This document shows positions 60,192-64,000 of a DNA stretch of 64,000 nt, piece after piece. Source of the stretch: Rhabditoides inermis (Eukaryota > Nematoda > Chromadorea > Rhabditida > Rhabditidae); assembly GCA_963966185.1 (NCBI GenBank), contig CAWZYM010000074.1, forward strand, positions 106,001 through 170,000, in the 5' to 3' direction. The first letter of the stretch is position 1. Every line of letters begins with the position of its first letter. Both the position numbers and the translations under genes were made by a program. The notes beneath the pieces are model-generated. The model ran no database searches, had not been told where the DNA came from, and worked only from the letters and a program-made list of their open reading frames with translations.

Positions 60192-63100
60192 TCACATCTT
60201 CAGTGCCTTTTCTGGTCTAGTATTTCCATATTTTGGGTTGTAACTCTCCCCCAATGTATGCAAGTAATATATAGCTTTTGAAAACTCAAGAGTCTCGCAT
60301 TGGATCTGACTAATCAAGTCATTCCACTCCGTCTTTGGAATTCCAAGAGCTTTCATCGCACTATCATTCTCTTTCCAATAGTCACCGAGAGAACTGACAA
60401 GGAAAGGGTGAAGAGACACTTTGTATCCCAGCCCTTTATATGTTTCAGCAATAACAGTGTACTTATCGATCTTATCAGCAGCGGCGTTGTGGAATGACTC
60501 GATTCCCTTTCCAAAAGAGACACGCACATCCACTATCACCACTTCTTTTTCACTCTCTCTTTTTAGCACAATGTCAGGGCGGAGGTTTCCTCCATCTATC
60601 GCATTGCGCGTATCAGTCTCAATCCAAGCATTTTGATTCACTGCGCTCTTTTCCGCAGCAGCTACTATTATGTCTTGAATGTTGTTATGCCTGTCCGTCA
60701 CTCCCGTTTTCAAATGAGCCTCACACCCATTGAGCACGTGAGCAAGCGTCTCAATCTTTCTCTCGTTGCACACAGAGCACATCTTGTCTGATTCTGCATT
60801 CTTCGAATTGAATCTCGATCCTTTCAGAGGAAGATTATCGAGCAATGCTCGGTGTCTCCACTCAATCGCACTCTCAGTTACTGCCTGCGGCAATTTGCCT
60901 CGCAGAATTTTCACATTTCGATTGTCTTGCACAAACATGTCAAAATTGTTTCCGATCATCGAATATTCGGTACTCATTCTCTCAATGTTGCACTCGTCCA
61001 GCGCACACGTGATTCTCCGTGTGAGGAGATGTTTCATCTTCCTATCGGTTATCGATTTTTTGCTGGCTGGGGTTGCTTGCATTTCAACCACCAGCTCACC
61101 ATTAGCACATTTCACATCGAAAACGTGCATTGTCTTTCTGAAGTGTCGCACCGCCTCTCGGCAGTTGCGCATCACATTTGTCCGGCTACCGTATGACCCG
61201 ATACGGTATCCCAACTGCTCATCATTCAAATAGCGTGCACACATCTCTTTCTTATCAAGCGTGATTGCCTCTTGCACTCCAATCCAAGTTACTGAAATGT
61301 ATTCCAGAAGATTCCAAAACACATTCTTTATATAGTCATCGTCCGACCACAACAGCTTCATTGTCGTGTTTATATTACCAGTATACATGATGTCTTTCGG
61401 ATGTTGCATATGGTAGCCTTTCGAGCAGTACAAGTACGGCTTCGGCACTCCACCCTTCACATTCTGTATGTGGGCAACAGTTGTTGCGAGCGTCCTTTCC
61501 AGCTCATCAATGCTGCTCATTGCCAACTTGTCATTCATCGCAAAATAGTATAGGCGCGAAATCACAAATGTCTTGATTGCGTCTCTCAGCTGATCGCCAC
61601 TGAGCGAGCCTCTGGCTGCTGCCAGCTTCCTCATATCGATTTTCATGTGCTCGAGTGATTCAGTCGGTTCGATTATATCGCGAAAACCGACATTGACACC
61701 TAGATACTTGTAACTGTCTGATTCACCGAGTACAGTAATGCACTGGTCATACATCTTTGTTTCTTTCGTAATCACCCTCCCTTTTTGGATAGTGAGTGTG
61801 CCGCACTTGCGTGGCTTGAATATCAGATTGATCTGGTTTGCGTCAGCTGCCATTCTCTCAAGCTGATATTGCATGTCCGAATGATTCTTCGTGATCACAG
61901 CCATGTCATCAGCAAAAGCCAGCAGTGAAAACCTCTGTCCAAGGATTTCCATAGGTTTCACTCTCTTTAGATGTGCTCGAATGATCATTTCCAGCACAAT
62001 ATTGAACAAGATAGGTGAGATTGGGTCACCCTGTTTCACACCTGCATTCATTGATATGCTTTTAGTTTGATCGTGCTTTGTATTTACGCGGAATGATGCT
62101 CCATCGTACAAGTCCGCAATGATGTGTCGAAATTCGGGCGGAAAGCCAAGAGCCCTGAGGGCCTCGAGTATCGCTATGTGTGGCACGCTGCCAAAAGCAT
62201 TGGCAAGGTCGAGCCATGATACACAGATGTCACCTTTTATCGCTTTGACATGCTGAATCGGTGTTCGGAGAAGAGCAATGTTCTCCAATGTACCTTCTCT
62301 ATTCGTGAAGCCCTTCTGGCAATCACTAATCATTCCTTTAATCGCGCACATTCTCTTTGTCAAGAGACCCGTGTACACTTTGTACAGAACATTCATAAGA
62401 CTGATCGGTCGCCAGTTTTCAATATCCATCTCGTCTCCCTTCTTGTAGATGAGAGACGTATTCGTTTCTTTCCAGCTTTTCGGGATGCGCTGTTCTCGCA
62501 TGCATCGATTGAACAATTCAGTAATGAACAGTCCTTCAGGATCGGCCAGAATAAGGTCACTATACATAGTGCCATCCGGTCCCGGCGCCGTATTAGGCTT
62601 ATTTTTCAAGACAGTCATCACTTCGTTTTGTCCGAACCGCCTCAACAATGAGCCGGAGATGTTCAACTTGGGTAGATTGGCGGCTAGCCGCCTCACAGCA
62701 TCATAATCACATGGCGCGACCGTAGTCGTCTTTCGGAAATAACTTTCCACTTTGTTGATTCCAATTTCGCAATCTTTCGACTCTTCGCCGAGAATACGTT
62801 TCACCGCATGTGCTTTGTTTTCCTTATACAGTATCCTCAAATCGTTCTGCTTCCTAGGGGCGCAGCCTTGCCTCTTTTTGTTTTGTTTTGGTTGTATTGT
62901 CCGATCAGCGAGAGCTTCGCATGACGGCAACTCATCCTCCAACAGTTTACACGCTTCCGCGTGTCTCTCTTTCCTCTTAAGGTATGCAAATTTCACGAAC
63001 TGATCAGCTACATACTCGACCTGTTCGAACGAGGTCGTCTGATTTAGCTTCTCCAGCCAACTCCCCTTCACTGGAAGTGGCATGGGGTTCACCTGCATGT

Positions 63101-64000
63101 GGGACAAGTCAATATCCATGAGTTTCGGTATCTGACTCGTTCTCTCATTATGAATCGTTGTTCTCATTCTCACTCTCAGCTGTTCTAGCTCTCCAATCGA
63201 GTGAAAAAGCGGTCGATTATCGATTAATTGTTCGAGAATCATCACAATTCTCAGCCCACAATTCATTTCCATTCTCTCTTGCCTACTGTAGGTGGCAGGC
63301 TCGGCATACTGTATCTCGCTGCCAAACAAGCGCTCCAGTTTATCAATCGATCGATTATCGATCGAGTTACATTGTCTAGGATCGTATACGGTAGTCGTGC
63401 TGTGAGACTTATCAGCCACAACCAGCATCCAGTGATTGTTGTAGTGGTACGGTAGCACCACTTCACTGTACCTTGCGTCTCGCATTGCGTTACACAGTGC
63501 GATCTCGCTTCCTTTGTATTTCCATATCACTCCACGCACGATAGCGGGGTTCATCACATATGTGCTCGTATTACGGTATCTCGATATGAGGTAGGCATGG
63601 ATTGCTTGATTGCTCATCCGCGAATTTGTACCCTCACTGTGATTGAGACAGGCCATCGCCGACCTGGTCAGCTCACTTTGCACTCGATATTCTTCCAATT
63701 CATCATTTCCTTGCATCGCCGGCTCGTCTTCCATTGACGAACTCGCATCTACGTGCTCATTTCCGCTTTCAGTTATCGATTCCATTGATTGGTATTGTTC
63801 GACCGGTCCGTCTTGACTCGCCTCCTCGGACGTTGGTAGATCAGACTGCGATCTCTCTTCTCGCACAGTCACACCAGCTGACAGCTGGCTGGACTCTATT
63901 CCACTCATCTCCTCGCATTCTCTTAAGTTGCGAAACACTCCCGAATGCCTCCGAAACACTTCGGAATTGCCTTGCGAAACGCCCTCAGAACACTCCCGAA
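59925..64000 (-). mobile_element. NeSL-like non-LTR retrotransposon inserted in the EcR-like gene region
   Basis: The element covers the polyprotein frame plus a putative 3' UTR and extends beyond the window at its 5' end. It lies antisense to the receptor gene, 90-360 bases downstream of the last zinc-finger exon, so it probably occupies the next intron. NeSL elements are known for site-specific insertion (spliced-leader genes in C. elegans); no such target is visible here. Confidence 0.7.
60192..64000 (-). CDS. NeSL-type retrotransposon polyprotein: Ulp1-like protease, reverse transcriptase, restriction-like endonuclease
   Basis: A single open frame runs to the right window edge, at least 1268 codons, so the N-terminus lies outside; there is no ATG at its first in-window codons. 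In order: an acidic Ser/Glu-rich start; a C48/Ulp1-like protease region with Y-N-N-H-W-M-L-V-V, V-Y-D-P-R-Q and M-N-C-G-L-R (His/Asp/Cys candidates near residues 175-230 counted from 63959); a reverse transcriptase with N-T-A-P-G-P-D-G, N-W-R-P-I-S-L-M-N, S-W-L-D-L-A-N-A-F, G-V-K-Q-G-D-P-I-S-P-I-L-F-N and the catalytic F-A-D-D near 61913; then C-S-V-C...H...C and the endonuclease core R-P-D-I-V-L...V-V-I-V-D-V. This order is that of NeSL elements of nematodes (R2-like, single ORF). The reading frame is intact, which suggests a young copy. Confidence 0.92.
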   Translation of the reverse strand, partial: RECSEGVSQGNSEVFRRHSGVFRNLRECEEMSGIESSQLSAGVTVREERSQSDLPTSEEASQDGPVEQYQSMESITESGNEHVDASSSMEDEPAMQGNDELEEYRVQSELTRSAMACLNHSEGTNSRMSNQAIHAYLISRYRNTSTYVMNPAIVRGVIWKYKGSEIALCNAMRDARYSEVVLPYHYNNHWMLVVADKSHSTTTVYDPRQCNSIDNRSIDKLERLFGSEIQYAEPATYSRQERMEMNCGLRIVMILEQLIDNRPLFHSIGELEQLRVRMRTTIHNERTSQIPKLMDIDLSHMQVNPMPLPVKGSWLEKLNQTTSFEQVEYVADQFVKFAYLKRKERHAEACKLLEDELPSCEALADRTIQPKQNKKRQGCAPRKQNDLRILYKENKAHAVKRILGEESKDCEIGINKVESYFRKTTTVAPCDYDAVRRLAANLPKLNISGSLLRRFGQNEVMTVLKNKPNTAPGPDGTMYSDLILADPEGLFITELFNRCMREQRIPKSWKETNTSLIYKKGDEMDIENWRPISLMNVLYKVYTGLLTKRMCAIKGMISDCQKGFTNREGTLENIALLRTPIQHVKAIKGDICVSWLDLANAFGSVPHIAILEALRALGFPPEFRHIIADLYDGASFRVNTKHDQTKSISMNAGVKQGDPISPILFNIVLEMIIRAHLKRVKPMEILGQRFSLLAFADDMAVITKNHSDMQYQLERMAADANQINLIFKPRKCGTLTIQKGRVITKETKMYDQCITVLGESDSYKYLGVNVGFRDIIEPTESLEHMKIDMRKLAAARGSLSGDQLRDAIKTFVISRLYYFAMNDKLAMSSIDELERTLATTVAHIQNVKGGVPKPYLYCSKGYHMQHPKDIMYTGNINTTMKLLWSDDDYIKNVFWNLLEYISVTWIGVQEAITLDKKEMCARYLNDEQLGYRIGSYGSRTNVMRNCREAVRHFRKTMHVFDVKCANGELVVEMQATPASKKSITDRKMKHLLTRRITCALDECNIERMSTEYSMIGNNFDMFVQDNRNVKILRGKLPQAVTESAIEWRHRALLDNLPLKGSRFNSKNAESDKMCSVCNERKIETLAHVLNGCEAHLKTGVTDRHNNIQDIIVAAAEKSAVNQNAWIETDTRNAIDGGNLRPDIVLKRESEKEVVIVDVRVSFGKGIESFHNAAADKIDKYTVIAETYKGLGYKVSLHPFLVSSLGDYWKENDSAMKALGIPKTEWNDLISQIQCETLEFSKAIYYLHTLGESYNPKYGNTRPEKALKM

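Overview
This window is eukaryotic nuclear DNA from a nematode. The genes have many short exons with GT..AG introns, some only 43-45 nt long, and acceptors of the TTTCAG/GTTTCAG type. Several start codons sit directly behind an acceptor-like site, as in trans-spliced genes. The proteins are ordinary animal proteins (RAN, dyskerin, NLK/LIT-1, HIP/ST13, GNPDA). A nuclear receptor with an EcR/FXR-type DNA-binding domain argues against Caenorhabditis, which lacks EcR, and fits a diplogastrid such as Pristionchus or another non-Caenorhabditis nematode. The species is an inference.

Layout. Bases 1-4016 hold gene debris: exon-like islands without an open frame, an MRPL11-like pseudogene exon and a 50-bp perfect inverted repeat. 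A complete glucosamine-6-phosphate deaminase gene (9 exons, minus strand) lies at 4017-6040. Bases 6041-15711 are gene-poor and rich in CT/GA arrays. A class B (secretin-type) neuropeptide GPCR, lacking only its first exon(s), spans 15712-19120 and is followed by a tRNA-Ala(AGC) on the minus strand. A LIT-1/NLK kinase gene spans 23170-39246, with a proposed first coding intron of about 10.7 kb. A REEP5/YOP-1-like gene (40629-41313) follows.

The right third is gene-dense. On the minus strand run HIP/ST13 (41822-49105), a thioredoxin (49434-49922) and dyskerin (50206-51959), closely spaced like an operon. A 5.8-kb intron of HIP contains a plus-strand gene (43472-48040) for a large, apparently undescribed secreted protein with ten copies of a CKYRKSCY cysteine motif. 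RAN (52504-53312) diverges from dyskerin. A membrane-anchored DnaJ protein (53492-54502) and a Rad60/Esc2/NIP45-like double SUMO-like-domain protein (54808-56445) form another likely minus-strand operon. Divergent from these is the 5' part of an EcR-like nuclear receptor gene (57331-59835 in this window). Its zinc-finger exons are split by a ~1-kb GAGAGAAA array, and the region after its DNA-binding domain carries an intact NeSL-type non-LTR retrotransposon (60192 to the window edge) with Ulp1-protease, reverse transcriptase and restriction-like endonuclease domains.

Two features cut across the window. Genes between about 40.6 and 49.1 kb (REEP, HIP, nested secreted gene) all carry many single-base frameshifts, most of them losses from short homopolymers, whereas genes on both sides are clean. 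This looks like an unpolished long-read patch rather than pseudogenes. Purine/pyrimidine arrays (GA/CT) are common in introns and often begin at or within a few bases of a splice donor.
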